Shown: piece by piece, positions 17,924 through 26,989 of the stretch
Layout of the letters: each line of letters opens with the position of its first letter
Position numbering within the stretch: the stretch's first letter is position 1
Assembly (NCBI GenBank): GCA_002238585.1
Contig: MPMQ01000033.1
Span: forward strand, 1-34,244
DNA length: 34,244 nt
Reading direction: 5' to 3'
Source: Kistimonas sp. bin40
GTDB taxonomy: Bacteria > Pseudomonadota > Gammaproteobacteria > Pseudomonadales > Endozoicomonadaceae
Made by a program: the position numbers and the translations under genes
Notes under the pieces: generated by a model
The model's input: only the letters and a program-made list of their open reading frames with translations
The model's database searches: none
Told to the model about the DNA's origin: nothing

Positions 17924-18364
17924 ATGAATAAACTTTCACCATCACGAATGTTTCAGTGCCTTTTCTGCACGGCAGCTCTCTTTATGACCGCAGCTGCTCC
18001 AGCCGATTCATCATCCAGTCAGTACAGATGTGAAGTGATTAACGCGATGCACATCACGGACAAAGGCAACTTGACTTTTTCATCCAAAATTCCATCAAAC
18101 TTCCGGAACCTGACATATCTCGTAAACAAAAAAGACGGCATACCAAGAATTGAAAACAACGTAGACTACGATGGCGTCAAACCCGATGCCAGAGCAGAAA
18201 TCCTTAATGCCGGATCCAATAACACACCCTTCAACATTATTTTTCACAACGGTTATTCTGCAGGCTATTTTCATATTGATGATCAGGGCAATGATCGGCC
18301 CAGAAAGCCATTTTACTTTGCCGAGCGCAGAATAGTTGTAACAGGCCTTTGCGAGTATTGGTAA
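17924..18364 (+). CDS. Small secreted two-cysteine protein A (146 aa)
   Basis: Family not recognised. The ATG at 17924 follows AGAGGAATATGGA. The N-terminus has a basic start and a hydrophobic core (CLFCTAALFMTAAAPA), a typical signal peptide with a likely cut after APA. The mature part (~117 residues) has one Cys near its N-terminus (YRCEV) and one near its C-terminus (GLCEYW), so a disulfide joining the ends is plausible in the periplasm or outside. The sequence between is polar and beta-rich in appearance. The next gene has the same pattern and is a paralogue. A+T content is higher than in neighbours, which may indicate transfer. Confidence 0.8.
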   Translation: MNKLSPSRMFQCLFCTAALFMTAAAPADSSSSQYRCEVINAMHITDKGNLTFSSKIPSNFRNLTYLVNKKDGIPRIENNVDYDGVKPDARAEILNAGSNNTPFNIIFHNGYSAGYFHIDDQGNDRPRKPFYFAERRIVVTGLCEYW

Positions 18365-18612
18365 GAGACAGCACTTCCAGCAATTTTCACCCCAAGATGA
18401 CATCTTGATGTTCTTGCTATGTGTTCAGGAATTTTTTTTATCTTTTCAGTAAATCCACAGGTGGCGCGAAACAATCAGAGTAATGTCTTCAATAGCGCAG
18501 CACGCAACAAGCGCAACTGGCCGCTATCCTGGTTAACGCACCTGGCAAATCCTGAGCTGTCTCGACAGGGGCGTCCGGCACCAGTCATCCAGCACATTAC
18601 AGAGGGCCTTTT

Positions 18613-19104
18613 ATGACAAATACAACCAAATCACTAATGATAAAGTGTCTTTTTTGCGTGACCGCCTCACTGTTGACGATAAAGGCTTCTGCCAATTCGG
18701 AACTGACTGGCTACAGCTGCACAGTACAGAACCACGTCAGTTCAGTCGATGTTAACAATGGTGCCATAACCACTTCAGATGCTTACAAAGGTATGACCTT
18801 TGAGTTCAGCACACTAACCGGACGTATAAGAGGGGAAATGGGCAGCCTCATCTTTGATTCGCGCCCAGTCTACGAGGGCGATCCCAATGCCAGGATAGAG
18901 CGTTTTGGCGCTCTTACCATTAATCGGTATACAGACGATCGCGGTACGTCTGTAAATTATTTCTATTTGCTGGGCGAAGAAAAAACGCGTCCGGGCTATG
19001 GTCGTGTGGCCAAAAACACTTATAACGACAGGAACTTTTATCTTTTCAAGAACGGAACTCCATTTTCCGGTACTTGTACACCGCTTTTTGGTGGCACCTG
19101 GTAA
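18613..19104 (+). CDS. Small secreted two-cysteine protein B (163 aa)
   Basis: Paralogue of the gene at 17924-18364, family not recognised. The ATG at 18613 has AGAGGG 6 bases upstream. A signal peptide is clear (MIKCLFCVTASLLTIKASA, cut after ASA). Note the shared CLFC in both signal peptides. The mature part has YSCTV near its start and SGTCTPLFGGTW at its end, matching the Cys spacing and final Trp of protein A. The middle contains GDPNARIERFGALTINRY, which parallels GVKPDARAEILNAGS in A. A 248-bp gap separates the two genes, so they may be transcribed together or separately. A perfect hairpin follows at 19141. Confidence 0.82.
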   Translation: MTNTTKSLMIKCLFCVTASLLTIKASANSELTGYSCTVQNHVSSVDVNNGAITTSDAYKGMTFEFSTLTGRIRGEMGSLIFDSRPVYEGDPNARIERFGALTINRYTDDRGTSVNYFYLLGEEKTRPGYGRVAKNTYNDRNFYLFKNGTPFSGTCTPLFGGTW

Positions 19105-19140
19105 TCGTCCGGGACCTGACAATTAACTGCCAGGCCACCT

Positions 19141-19170
19141 GATGGTGTGCCCCAGTATGGGCACACCATC
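19141..19170. terminator. Hairpin between convergent genes
   Basis: A perfect 12-bp inverted repeat, GATGGTGTGCCC / GGGCACACCATC, flanks the 6-base loop CAGTAT. It lies 36 bases after the stop of secreted protein B and ~170 bases beyond the end of the converging EAL gene. There is no T-run directly after either arm, so it may be a non-canonical terminator or an RNA-stabilising hairpin. Confidence 0.6.
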
Positions 19171-19342
19171 ATCAACCACCCCAAAAACTCCTTTTTCCTT
19201 CACCAACGATCAAATGATTCGCAAACAGCTTTTCATTTTTCAGCGAATGCATGGAAGAAAAAACAAAAAGGCTACATCCGTTCTCCATTCCTTTCTGTTT
19301 CTCTTCGCTTCAACATATATTCTGAACAAAGCGCAGGGCGTC

Positions 19343-20605
19343 TCAGCACCCTGTGCGAAAGTCATAATCCATTTCAATAACAGGCTGTTGCAGAAAATTC
19401 CCCTGCACATAGTGGGTCCCGGTACGCCACACCCGCGTCATCACAGAAGGATTTTCAATCCAGGGGACTATGGTTTTGCGTCCCATGACACGCAACTGAT
19501 CAATCAACCGACGAAGCACTTTCTCCTGCTCCGGATCATCAGCCAGCGTCCGGGTCAGAGATCCGGCCAGCTTGATATAGTCCGTCGGGAAATCGCGAAC
19601 AATATGCATGGCCTGAGCACTGCCGTCGAAATGGCACAGACTGGAGCCACAGCCTACAGTACGCAGCTGTCTGAGAAGAATCAGCACCTGTTGAGGAAAA
19701 CGAACGATCTGCTCTTCAGCCAGCTGAAAAATCAACGAGGAGGGCTCAGCGCCTGCTTTTTCGAACAGAAACTTCAACCAGGCCGGCAAACGCTTGTCCT
19801 GCAAGCTCGCACTGCTGAGATGGATAAACAACCGGGTCGAGCTGCACTGCCGATGATGAACCTTCAGCCGTCTGAGGCTGTTCCATATCACCCACTTGTC
19901 GATCTGGACAGCAACAGGCATCAAATCGACATGATCGATGAACCGACCGGCATTGAGCACCTGCCCGTCCGGCTCGACCAAGCGTAACAAGACATCGTAA
20001 TGCTCGTCATCCTGACTGTTTTTCAGGCCCGTGACCGCCTGAAACATCAACTGGAAGCGTTTGTTGTCCCAGGCCCGCTGCACCTTCTCCTGAATAGCCT
20101 GGCCCTGATCGCAGGGCGCCGCCTGAACAACAGGCGCTTGCTTACCATCCTGCTGCCGGTCAGAAGTCGCCGTCCGGCGGCTGTGTTTTTCTGCAGTATT
20201 CAGGACAAGGCTGGCAGGTCTGCCCAACTCCCTGCTCGCAATCCGCTGCAAAAGCTCCGCCTGACCGACAGCAACACAGTCGCTGACGCCCAGACGCATC
20301 CATTGCAGTCGGTCGGACACCTCCTCCGCCTCAGCCGCCAGAATGAAGGGCACCCTGCCCTTGTCAATCTTTGTACAAGACGGCAGAACTGCTTCCACTA
20401 CACTGGCCGCATTCTTCGTACAGAGCGCAATCAGCAAACTCCAGCGCTTGTTGGGAAGAGCCTGCACAAACTCCTCCTGTGAGTGGACACGCACCGCCTG
20501 GCAACGCACATTTCCTGCCGGGGCAAACAGCCCAGACTCCGGCGCGCTGCCAGACAATAGATCAAGAACAAGAACCCAGGGGAGGCTATCACCAGCTGTT
20601 TGCAT
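19343..20605 (-). CDS. Degenerate EAL-domain protein with pseudo-receiver N-terminus, FimX-like (420 aa)
   Basis: The C-terminal half (~175-410) has the order of an EAL phosphodiesterase domain: YDVLLRLVEPDGQ for E(A/V)LLR, then RLFIHLSSASL, CHFDGS, DYIKLAGSL, and a C-terminal VQGNFLQQPV for the QGY region. Key metal and catalytic residues differ: Asp for Glu in the EAL motif, His for Asn in the N-x-S segment, Ala for Asp in the KxD segment. Hydrolysis of c-di-GMP is therefore unlikely, while binding remains possible. Residues ~8-130 resemble a receiver fold (VLVLDLL, LLIALCTKN, PFILAAEA) without a clear phospho-acceptor site. There is no GGDEF. Its position 76 bp after pilE suggests a role in type IV pilus control, like the degenerate FimX of Pseudomonas (inference). 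Confidence 0.8.
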   Translation of the reverse strand: MQTAGDSLPWVLVLDLLSGSAPESGLFAPAGNVRCQAVRVHSQEEFVQALPNKRWSLLIALCTKNAASVVEAVLPSCTKIDKGRVPFILAAEAEEVSDRLQWMRLGVSDCVAVGQAELLQRIASRELGRPASLVLNTAEKHSRRTATSDRQQDGKQAPVVQAAPCDQGQAIQEKVQRAWDNKRFQLMFQAVTGLKNSQDDEHYDVLLRLVEPDGQVLNAGRFIDHVDLMPVAVQIDKWVIWNSLRRLKVHHRQCSSTRLFIHLSSASLQDKRLPAWLKFLFEKAGAEPSSLIFQLAEEQIVRFPQQVLILLRQLRTVGCGSSLCHFDGSAQAMHIVRDFPTDYIKLAGSLTRTLADDPEQEKVLRRLIDQLRVMGRKTIVPWIENPSVMTRVWRTGTHYVQGNFLQQPVIEMDYDFRTGC

Positions 20606-20681
20606 ACAGACCCATCCACAACGGACTTAGACAATGAAATACCGGGACGCTACCCGGCCTGAAACAGGGAAACCGTCTTAT

Positions 20682-21182
20682 TCAACGACCGCCCCAACAA
20701 CTGTTGCCACCAGCCGCCGCCCCATTGGCATAGCGACTACCCAGACTGTCCATGTAAATACAGGTGCAATCCGCATCTGCTGCCTGGGAAGCCGCTGCTG
20801 TCGGCTGGGCAATCAAGGTAAAAGCATGAGTGCTGTCAGGATCACTGGTGGCGGTGGAGCAGTCCGTACCGTTCCAGAGACCGGTCACAGCAGACAGGGT
20901 GTAGAGCCCCTCCGGCGACAAATTGCCTCCCAGCTGGGTCTCTACATCTGTGTAGCGGCTCTGCTGAGCATACACACGCTCCTGGGCTGCGGCCATTCGT
21001 TGCAGCGCTACATGGGCATCGGAACGCCCTGCCCGCAACATATAATCACGCAAGGATGGCACCGCAAACGCCAGAATGATGCCCACAATAGCCACGGCTA
21101 CCATCAACTCGACAAGAGAAAAGCCACGGGCATTATGTGCACGGCCAGACCACAACAGTGTAGCGACACCAGAATTCTTCAT
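20682..21182 (-). CDS. pilE: Type IV minor pilin PilE (166 aa)
   Basis: PilE is a minor pilin that helps prime assembly of the type IV pilus. The ATG at 21182 is chosen because GAAGGAGA lies just upstream; an earlier ATG in the frame lacks a site. The prepilin signature is intact: leader ending ARG, cut, then FSLVELMVAVAIVGIILAF, with Glu at position 5 of the mature protein. The C-terminal part has CTCIYMDS and NSCWGG, giving several Cys for disulfides, and the typical ...LRDYMLRAGRSDAHVALQ helix. It is the last gene of the fimT/U-pilVWXY1Y2E set, as in Pseudomonas aeruginosa. The leader is long (20 residues). Confidence 0.93.
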   Translation of the reverse strand: MKNSGVATLLWSGRAHNARGFSLVELMVAVAIVGIILAFAVPSLRDYMLRAGRSDAHVALQRMAAAQERVYAQQSRYTDVETQLGGNLSPEGLYTLSAVTGLWNGTDCSTATSDPDSTHAFTLIAQPTAAASQAADADCTCIYMDSLGSRYANGAAAGGNSCWGGR

Positions 21183-21242
21183 CGGGCTCTCCTTCGCCAC
21201 CGAAGCCTCCCGCAGGAGGCCGGCTGATTCATTGCACATCAA

Positions 21243-21563
21243 TCAATGGTGATCAATTTGACTCGTGAGAGAGGATGGTCCATGCACCTCAACGCGCGCC
21301 ACCGCCTCGGGATCTGCACCATAGAGTGAAACCTCCATGTTTTCTATCAGCAGCAGCGGCCGGCTCAGACCTTGCCACACCATGACCGCATCCGGACTCA
21401 CCATAAAGCTGTCGGCGTAACCTTGCAGCGACAAGCTGCCGGTCTGTCCATCAAAGGCAACAAGCGTGCCCCGTGCCAGACTCCTTTCTGTGGCCATCAC
21501 GGGCATGGCCAGACTACACAAAACGCACAACACACCGGACAAAACAAAGGACCAGAATTTCAT
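21243..21563 (-). CDS. PilY2-like small exported protein (106 aa)
   Basis: A short gene between pilY1 and pilE, the position of pilY2 in Pseudomonas aeruginosa. The start at 21563 has GGGAGGAAG upstream. The N-terminus is a signal peptide (FVLSGVLCVLCSLAMPVMA). The mature ~80 residues have a beta-strand-rich look: RGTLVAFDGQTGSLSLQG, MVWQGLSR and LIENMEVSLYGAD. The assignment rests on position and size, because I cannot compare the sequences directly. It lies 26 bp after pilY1 and 60 bp before pilE, in the same operon. Confidence 0.75.
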   Translation of the reverse strand: MKFWSFVLSGVLCVLCSLAMPVMATERSLARGTLVAFDGQTGSLSLQGYADSFMVSPDAVMVWQGLSRPLLLIENMEVSLYGADPEAVARVEVHGPSSLTSQIDHH

Positions 21564-21589
21564 CAGCTTCCTCCCTGCAGGCCTTGTTC

Positions 21590-24500
21590 TTATTCGTCTC
21601 TCGTTAATTGACGCCAGGACTGCCGCCCCAGACTGGAAACTCCCGGATTTTCGTTGACACGACGTACGTTACCACTGGATGTACTGAGATATTTGCATTC
21701 GACACCGGCACCACAGTCGAGAACCGTTGGTCGCTGGACCACCCCGGACAACTCGATACCCGACGGGAACGGACAGACGCCAGCAGAACATACCTCGCCC
21801 GGCCCGGCGGCAAGCCCGCCGGATGCACTCCCATTTGAGTAGGCGGTATGGCTGTCCATGAAATCAAACTGCCGGTCGCCATTGAGATCAAAGGGAGGCT
21901 CGGACAGCAAGCCGCCATCAATGGCATCCAGCTCCATCAACCAACTGCGCCCTCCCCCTTCACACACTGTGGCCGAAGGCTGCAGAGTGGCAAAAACAAT
22001 CCGCCCATTGCGCAAGACTGGCTCTGTGATCAGCCTTTCGCCACGGTTATTGCCCCCATAACTCAACAGCAGCCGCCAGCCTTTATGCGGTGCATCCTGG
22101 CCGCAACCCGTCCAGCAAATCGGATGATCGGAGCTGACCCGCAACCCGATCGGCTGATCCTGGCTGTCACGCTGGCCATCGCCATTGGTATCGCGCGGAT
22201 ACAGGATCAACTCCTGATCAATGGTCTGGGTCAACAGGTCAGCGTCGGTCACCGCCGTCTGCAAGGCACTGTCATCATCCCGGATGCCGTAAAAAGCCTG
22301 ATCGGCTTGCCCCTCCGCACTGTTGTCGCCGGCTTCCAGGTACTTGCCGGTGCCAAAATAGATCATTCTCCCGCCCCGCGTGGGATGACGCCCCACTTGA
22401 GGCATCACTGTAACAGGACGTCCCGCTCCTGCCGCAAAGAGCGGTACGCCACCTGCCCCGGATTGAAAGGCCAGCCCCCACTGGCTGGCATCGGCCGAAC
22501 GCAGATCGAACTTCCACAGATTGCCCAGCAGATCGCCGGCGTACACATAATCGCCGGTGCCATTGCCATCGATATCCACAACGGCAGGACTGGACAACCC
22601 GTTGCCAGACGCTGCATTGGTCGTCAGTCTGCCACCGCTTGCCAGCGGGCGTCCGGTTTCCGCATCCAGAACCAGCAAGCTGGCCCTGCCATCCTGGCTT
22701 CCATAGCCATTACCCAGAATCACGCCCCACTTCCCGTTATTGAGCTTGACTATGGAAGCACGACCCAGCGTGTATCCCAGCGACGTTTCTTCAGCTGACG
22801 ACAGTTCCCAGCGCACGATAGACCCGGCCTTGCCCGCACTGAAGCCATCAGGGTCAGTAATATCCAGCGCGTAGATGCCCTTGCCCCCGGCCCCCAGGCC
22901 TCCCACCAACAAGCTTTTCCATGTGCAGGTTCCCGCCCCGGTACACAGATCGCCCACCGTGATATGCCCATCCACAAAATAACGATGGCTGTAATCCGGA
23001 TCAGCCAGCTTGTACAGCTCGGGCACCACTGTTGCGGGAATAAAAGCCAGCTTTTCCTGACCGGAGGAACCTTCAAACGCGTGCAGCATGCCATCGTTGC
23101 CACCCACATAAATCATGGGATTGCGATCAGCATGGGCGGCCTTGAAAGCCCGGTAAGCATCGCTGGAATACAGAGGGCCGAAGGCCGACGGTGCGCCTAC
23201 ATACACAGGATCAGAATGAACAAGGTCGCCCAGAATGCCTTCACGCTGCCGGAACTGATAGGCACTGAAATTGCCGGCAGACGCACCGCGCAACCAGTCA
23301 ATCAAGGCCGCTGTAAAGGCACCCGCATCACCGGAAGCGCCCAGTGGCGCCATGCCGGCCTCCAGCCAGCTCAGGTAGCGCGCTGACAGGTTACCCGCCG
23401 TGCCATGGTGAAACGGACGTCCGGTCACCGCCCCACCCGCCACCGGCTGGTCTGCGGTCAGTACCAGACGCGTCCCGGGCTTGAACGCGCTGCTTTCAAA
23501 GAAGCTGCTCGCTTTCCAGAGCGTATCCTGTGGCAGGATATCCTGTGTCTGCCCGGCCGGATCGTTCAGTGGCAAGGCCCAGAGATCACCCGTCCAGTGC
23601 CCACTGTTGAAGCGTGCCTGATACAAAAACGTATCCGTGTTGACACTCCCGGAGTTGGCTGCGACCGAAGAGGCTGTACCTGTACGCCGCTCCACCTCTG
23701 CCAGTGCATCCAGCAGCCCCTGGCTGATATCCTGCGGTGAACTGGCCGCAGCGAAAAGCCCCTTGCTGTTGAAGGCGGCGTGCCAGAGATCATCCACCTT
23801 GGCAGCATTGGTCGCGTAAGGATTGCCCCATGCGCCATTGATCGTGGGCGCCCTGCCGCCGAGCTCGGGCCAGCCATCGCCATCAAAGTCTCTCAGTGCC
23901 CCTCGCACACCAAAAGCCACACCGAAGGTGGATAAATGCTGCCAGGCCGGGGAGTCTGCGCCAAAAACTGGATTCCTGTCATCAAGATCGGGACGCAAGT
24001 CGGTCTCGTAGAAATAGCGCGCATGATCCGCCAGTGTAAAAGGATAACCGTCACCATCAACGTCTCCTATCGAACCAGAGTTGCGACCGTTCCAGAAGCC
24101 ATCCGTAAAAAGCACAGAAAAATTCTGTTGGCAGCTGTACTGGATGGGCGCCGGTCTGCCTGGCTGATCCGTAGTCTGCCGCAAATAGCTGCCTACCCCA
24201 TTCAACCCTGCACGCAAAGGTGTGGGCAGCGCGCGCGGGTCATGTGCAAACAGTCTCGCCAGCAAATTGCTGTTATGGCTGGCCAGATCCCCTACAGGCG
24301 ACCGCGCCAGCCAACCGGCGTTAATCAGTCCCAGCGCGTAACGGTAATGGGGCGCCTGCTCAATCACGCCGCTGACAGCGCTGTTGACAACAAATGAGCG
24401 TCGTCGATGGTATTGATACCAGTTGGCATAGTTCTGCTGGATCCTCCTGACTTCCGCTATTGCAGTAATACTCGGCCGTCGCACAACAGACGGCCTGATC

Positions 24501-25300
24501 TCGCTACCCTGCGGACGGAAAGCGACTGACCAGACGTCGATGGTGTTCGCCTGTATCTGATACAAGGTCAGAGAGTCCCAGGCATCAATAAGACCATTGC
24601 TGCCCGCACGGTAATTGAAGGAAAAAGGAGAGGGCGCCCTGCCAGAAAAGCCACTGTCGTCAATGGCAACAGCGTAGAAAGCACCCGTAAGATTGCGCCT
24701 CGAACCATACCCCCTCTCCGATGAGACGGGGTGAGAACGTGCTGCGGTGAAAGCAGCGTTGGGCAGCCACGCGCTCCATGGCCTGTATTCTCGGGCAGGG
24801 TCGAAATACATGACATTGGCATCACTCGAAAAGACACGCCAGTCCCCCAGGCCGAGCAGATCATTGAACGAATTCAGCGACCATACCGTCCTCTCCAGAG
24901 TCCCGCCATGAAGGCTCGAGGTGTCGAACGCGCTGTACACATTGTCGATGTTGGCGTACAGGTAAGGGAAATGCCTTGATCCGTAATAGTCGATCCTCGG
25001 CCAACCATCATCAAGAGGGTATGAAGTAGCCTGACAGGGATAACCCCTCTGCATATATTGGCAGTACCTGTAGTACGGCTTCATCAGCACTTCCCAATCC
25101 ATGGAACCGGAATCATCCAGCATCAACATGACATTGGGTGCCACAGATCCTCCCAGAAACAAGGGGGTCTGCGCCGGTGAAAATCCCCCCGCCCCGGAGC
25201 TGCACAGCAACAGACTGAACAGACCGGCCCGCCCGATAACAGAAACACCGGGCAGAGCCCTTGCCCGGCACCATAACGCGCTTCGTTTGATCAGTGCCAT
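21590..25300 (-). CDS. pilY1: Type IV pilus tip-associated adhesin PilY1 (1236 aa)
   Basis: PilY1 promotes pilus extension, adhesion and surface sensing, with a calcium-regulated C-terminal beta-propeller. The ATG at 25300 has GGGAGGTC upstream, and the N-terminus contains a signal-like segment (GLFSLLLCSSGAGGFSPAQ). Right after it is a von Willebrand A-like strand with an intact MIDAS start (LMLDDSGSM, Asp62-x-Ser64-x-Ser66). The propeller half starts near 690 with DLVHSDPVYVGAPS and MIYVGGNDGMLHAFEG. The calcium-type loop DIDGNGTGD (~905) is intact and is followed by YVYAGDLLGNLWKFDL. Other acidic loops include DVDGDGYPF, DFDGDGWPE and DTNGDGQRD. Size is close to the ~1160 residues of P. 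aeruginosa. The N-terminal half is less conserved, as is usual. Confidence 0.96.
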   Translation of the reverse strand: MALIKRSALWCRARALPGVSVIGRAGLFSLLLCSSGAGGFSPAQTPLFLGGSVAPNVMLMLDDSGSMDWEVLMKPYYRYCQYMQRGYPCQATSYPLDDGWPRIDYYGSRHFPYLYANIDNVYSAFDTSSLHGGTLERTVWSLNSFNDLLGLGDWRVFSSDANVMYFDPAREYRPWSAWLPNAAFTAARSHPVSSERGYGSRRNLTGAFYAVAIDDSGFSGRAPSPFSFNYRAGSNGLIDAWDSLTLYQIQANTIDVWSVAFRPQGSEIRPSVVRRPSITAIAEVRRIQQNYANWYQYHRRRSFVVNSAVSGVIEQAPHYRYALGLINAGWLARSPVGDLASHNSNLLARLFAHDPRALPTPLRAGLNGVGSYLRQTTDQPGRPAPIQYSCQQNFSVLFTDGFWNGRNSGSIGDVDGDGYPFTLADHARYFYETDLRPDLDDRNPVFGADSPAWQHLSTFGVAFGVRGALRDFDGDGWPELGGRAPTINGAWGNPYATNAAKVDDLWHAAFNSKGLFAAASSPQDISQGLLDALAEVERRTGTASSVAANSGSVNTDTFLYQARFNSGHWTGDLWALPLNDPAGQTQDILPQDTLWKASSFFESSAFKPGTRLVLTADQPVAGGAVTGRPFHHGTAGNLSARYLSWLEAGMAPLGASGDAGAFTAALIDWLRGASAGNFSAYQFRQREGILGDLVHSDPVYVGAPSAFGPLYSSDAYRAFKAAHADRNPMIYVGGNDGMLHAFEGSSGQEKLAFIPATVVPELYKLADPDYSHRYFVDGHITVGDLCTGAGTCTWKSLLVGGLGAGGKGIYALDITDPDGFSAGKAGSIVRWELSSAEETSLGYTLGRASIVKLNNGKWGVILGNGYGSQDGRASLLVLDAETGRPLASGGRLTTNAASGNGLSSPAVVDIDGNGTGDYVYAGDLLGNLWKFDLRSADASQWGLAFQSGAGGVPLFAAGAGRPVTVMPQVGRHPTRGGRMIYFGTGKYLEAGDNSAEGQADQAFYGIRDDDSALQTAVTDADLLTQTIDQELILYPRDTNGDGQRDSQDQPIGLRVSSDHPICWTGCGQDAPHKGWRLLLSYGGNNRGERLITEPVLRNGRIVFATLQPSATVCEGGGRSWLMELDAIDGGLLSEPPFDLNGDRQFDFMDSHTAYSNGSASGGLAAGPGEVCSAGVCPFPSGIELSGVVQRPTVLDCGAGVECKYLSTSSGNVRRVNENPGVSSLGRQSWRQLTRDE

Positions 25301-25325
25301 CTCGCGACCTCCCTGTCAGTCCGCC

Positions 25326-25856
25326 TCAGTCAGCATGCCTCACAGCATACACACTCTGCACAATCGCCTCCGAGCGCACCTGATTGTCACGCTCAGCATT
25401 GCCTGCTGACAGCCAGTCGATATAGCCGGGGTCTGTGCCCCGGGATGTAACAAGATAATAGGTAATTCCACCAGGCTGGCGAGCGCCGACAACCAGGCTG
25501 TCAGAAACAAATCGCCACCGCTGCACGACAATCTTGACCGGATGCGCAGCAGTTCCCAGCGCAATCGTCTGCCAGTAGGCACTGTCAAAGTAATCGGCAG
25601 TGCCTGTTTCAAAGTGCATGCCAGCGGCCCCTGCCTGGGCGGCCACAGCCTGAGCGTCTTCGATGGATGACAGCAGGCTTTCTGCCGTGCGCAACCCCGT
25701 TTCCGCCAGTTGAAAGGCATAACTGCGATCCTGCATCCCCTTGCTCAACCGCGCATCAAAGGTCACTGTCTGTATGCTGCCTGTGCCCAGCAGGGTCAGC
25801 AGCAAAAGTACAACCATGGCTACAATGAGCGCAGCTCCCGACTGCTTTTCCCGCAT
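25326..25856 (-). CDS. pilX: Type IV pilus minor pilin PilX (176 aa)
   Basis: PilX is a minor pilin of the priming complex. The start at 25856 has AAGGAGG seven bases upstream. The N-terminus fits the PilX family: QSGAALIVAMVVLLLLTLLG, with Gly-Ala-Ala-Leu in place of the usual FTLIE, followed by the helix ...MQDRSYAFQLAETGLRTAE. As in other PilX proteins, there is no Glu at +5. It lies between pilW (33-bp gap) and pilY1 (25-bp gap). Confidence 0.93.
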   Translation of the reverse strand: MREKQSGAALIVAMVVLLLLTLLGTGSIQTVTFDARLSKGMQDRSYAFQLAETGLRTAESLLSSIEDAQAVAAQAGAAGMHFETGTADYFDSAYWQTIALGTAAHPVKIVVQRWRFVSDSLVVGARQPGGITYYLVTSRGTDPGYIDWLSAGNAERDNQVRSEAIVQSVYAVRHAD

Positions 25857-25889
25857 GCCAGCCTCCTTGTTGTTGCTTGTTGCACGGCT

Positions 25890-26981
25890 TTATTGACCTG
25901 CGTTCAATGCCAGGCCCGACATCCTGTTCCTCAGGGTCACAGTGGTAGAAAAGGCGCGACGAATACGCCTGTCACCGGCATCTTCAGGCTGGTAAGAAAC
26001 ACCAAAATAAGTAAACCCTGTTCCCGGGCCACCACTGCTTTCCTCTTCACTTTCCACCAGCATATAAATGCGCACGCTCACAACATTTGCCCAGTCTTCC
26101 ACATCAGCTGCGCTCAGGTAACGATCAGCCGATGGCCGGCTGTCTATATTTTCGCCGTACAGAAACTGAAGATTGAGGATGCCTGGCACCAGTTCCTCGC
26201 CGGGTGCCGACACGCCATCGGAACCGATTTGCTTACGGTAAAGCGAAGGGCGACTCCTGCCGCTTGGGATCGCAAGGTAATAAGCCATAAAATCAAACAT
26301 CACAGCCTGCGGCTGATCCATCGCTGTGAGCACACTCAGTGCCCCCAGATCCGTGCTGGCATCCAGATCCACAGCCCCTCCAGGTGAAAAGGAAACAGCC
26401 CTCACAGCCAGGTTGTATACGCAATCACTGATCAATAACACACGACTGGGATCAGACTCGGTGTTATCGGGAAAGCCAGACAGCGTGGCAGGATCGGCCT
26501 GAAGACGCAGGACCGGCGGCGCAACCGTGACAGAATCTATCCCCATAACATACGGAAGTGCCTTGCCAAGCAGAATCATGTCGCTGCTGGCAAGGACAGG
26601 CACGCCCAGGGGGCTGCCATTGGAGATACTCAACCCGTAGAGGTCGAGAGGTTCCCCGGGCAGCAGACCGCTCCCCTCACTACCACTCAACACTTGATCA
26701 GACCAGGCTTGTTGTTGAATGGCAGGAACCGCACTGAGAACAGAGGCGTCATCAGCACCGCAGCCGCTGTAGGCTGCAGCCCGTATATCTTCTGCCATCA
26801 GGGCCAGAGCCAGATGGCCACGGCTCTCCACATCCGATGCGCTTTGCTGGAATTGATAACTGAGCCGACTGCCCAGCAACACGGACAGCGCACCATACAA
26901 AAGAAAAACGCCTATGAGACTGGCTACCAGAAGTTCAATGAGGGTAGAGCCGCTCTGTGTACATCTGTGTCTTTGCTTCAT
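25890..26981 (-). CDS. pilW: Type IV pilus minor pilin PilW (363 aa)
   Basis: PilW is a minor pilin of the type IV pilus initiation complex. The prepilin site is intact: a short leader ending QSG, then STLIELLVASLIGVFLLYGA with Glu at +5. The following segment, FQQSASDVESRGHLALALMAEDIRAAAYSGC, is typical of the family. The ATG at 26981 is taken as the start. A TTG at 26993 overlapping the pilV stop (TTGA) is an alternative that would add four residues. Both have only weak ribosome sites, so translation may depend on coupling to pilV. The C-terminal region has a long beta-rich domain (FTYFGVSYQPED). Confidence 0.93.
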   Translation of the reverse strand: MKQRHRCTQSGSTLIELLVASLIGVFLLYGALSVLLGSRLSYQFQQSASDVESRGHLALALMAEDIRAAAYSGCGADDASVLSAVPAIQQQAWSDQVLSGSEGSGLLPGEPLDLYGLSISNGSPLGVPVLASSDMILLGKALPYVMGIDSVTVAPPVLRLQADPATLSGFPDNTESDPSRVLLISDCVYNLAVRAVSFSPGGAVDLDASTDLGALSVLTAMDQPQAVMFDFMAYYLAIPSGRSRPSLYRKQIGSDGVSAPGEELVPGILNLQFLYGENIDSRPSADRYLSAADVEDWANVVSVRIYMLVESEEESSGGPGTGFTYFGVSYQPEDAGDRRIRRAFSTTVTLRNRMSGLALNAGQ

Positions 26982-26989
26982 AGGCGCAC

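Noticed and set aside
18419-18616. 65-residue frame between the two secreted-protein genes
   Set aside because: No ribosome site or signal peptide, and it overlaps the start of the next gene. More likely spacer.
20642-20657. Short hairpin CCGGG/CCCGG between pilE and the EAL gene
   Set aside because: Only a 5-bp stem with no T-run; too weak to call as a terminator.
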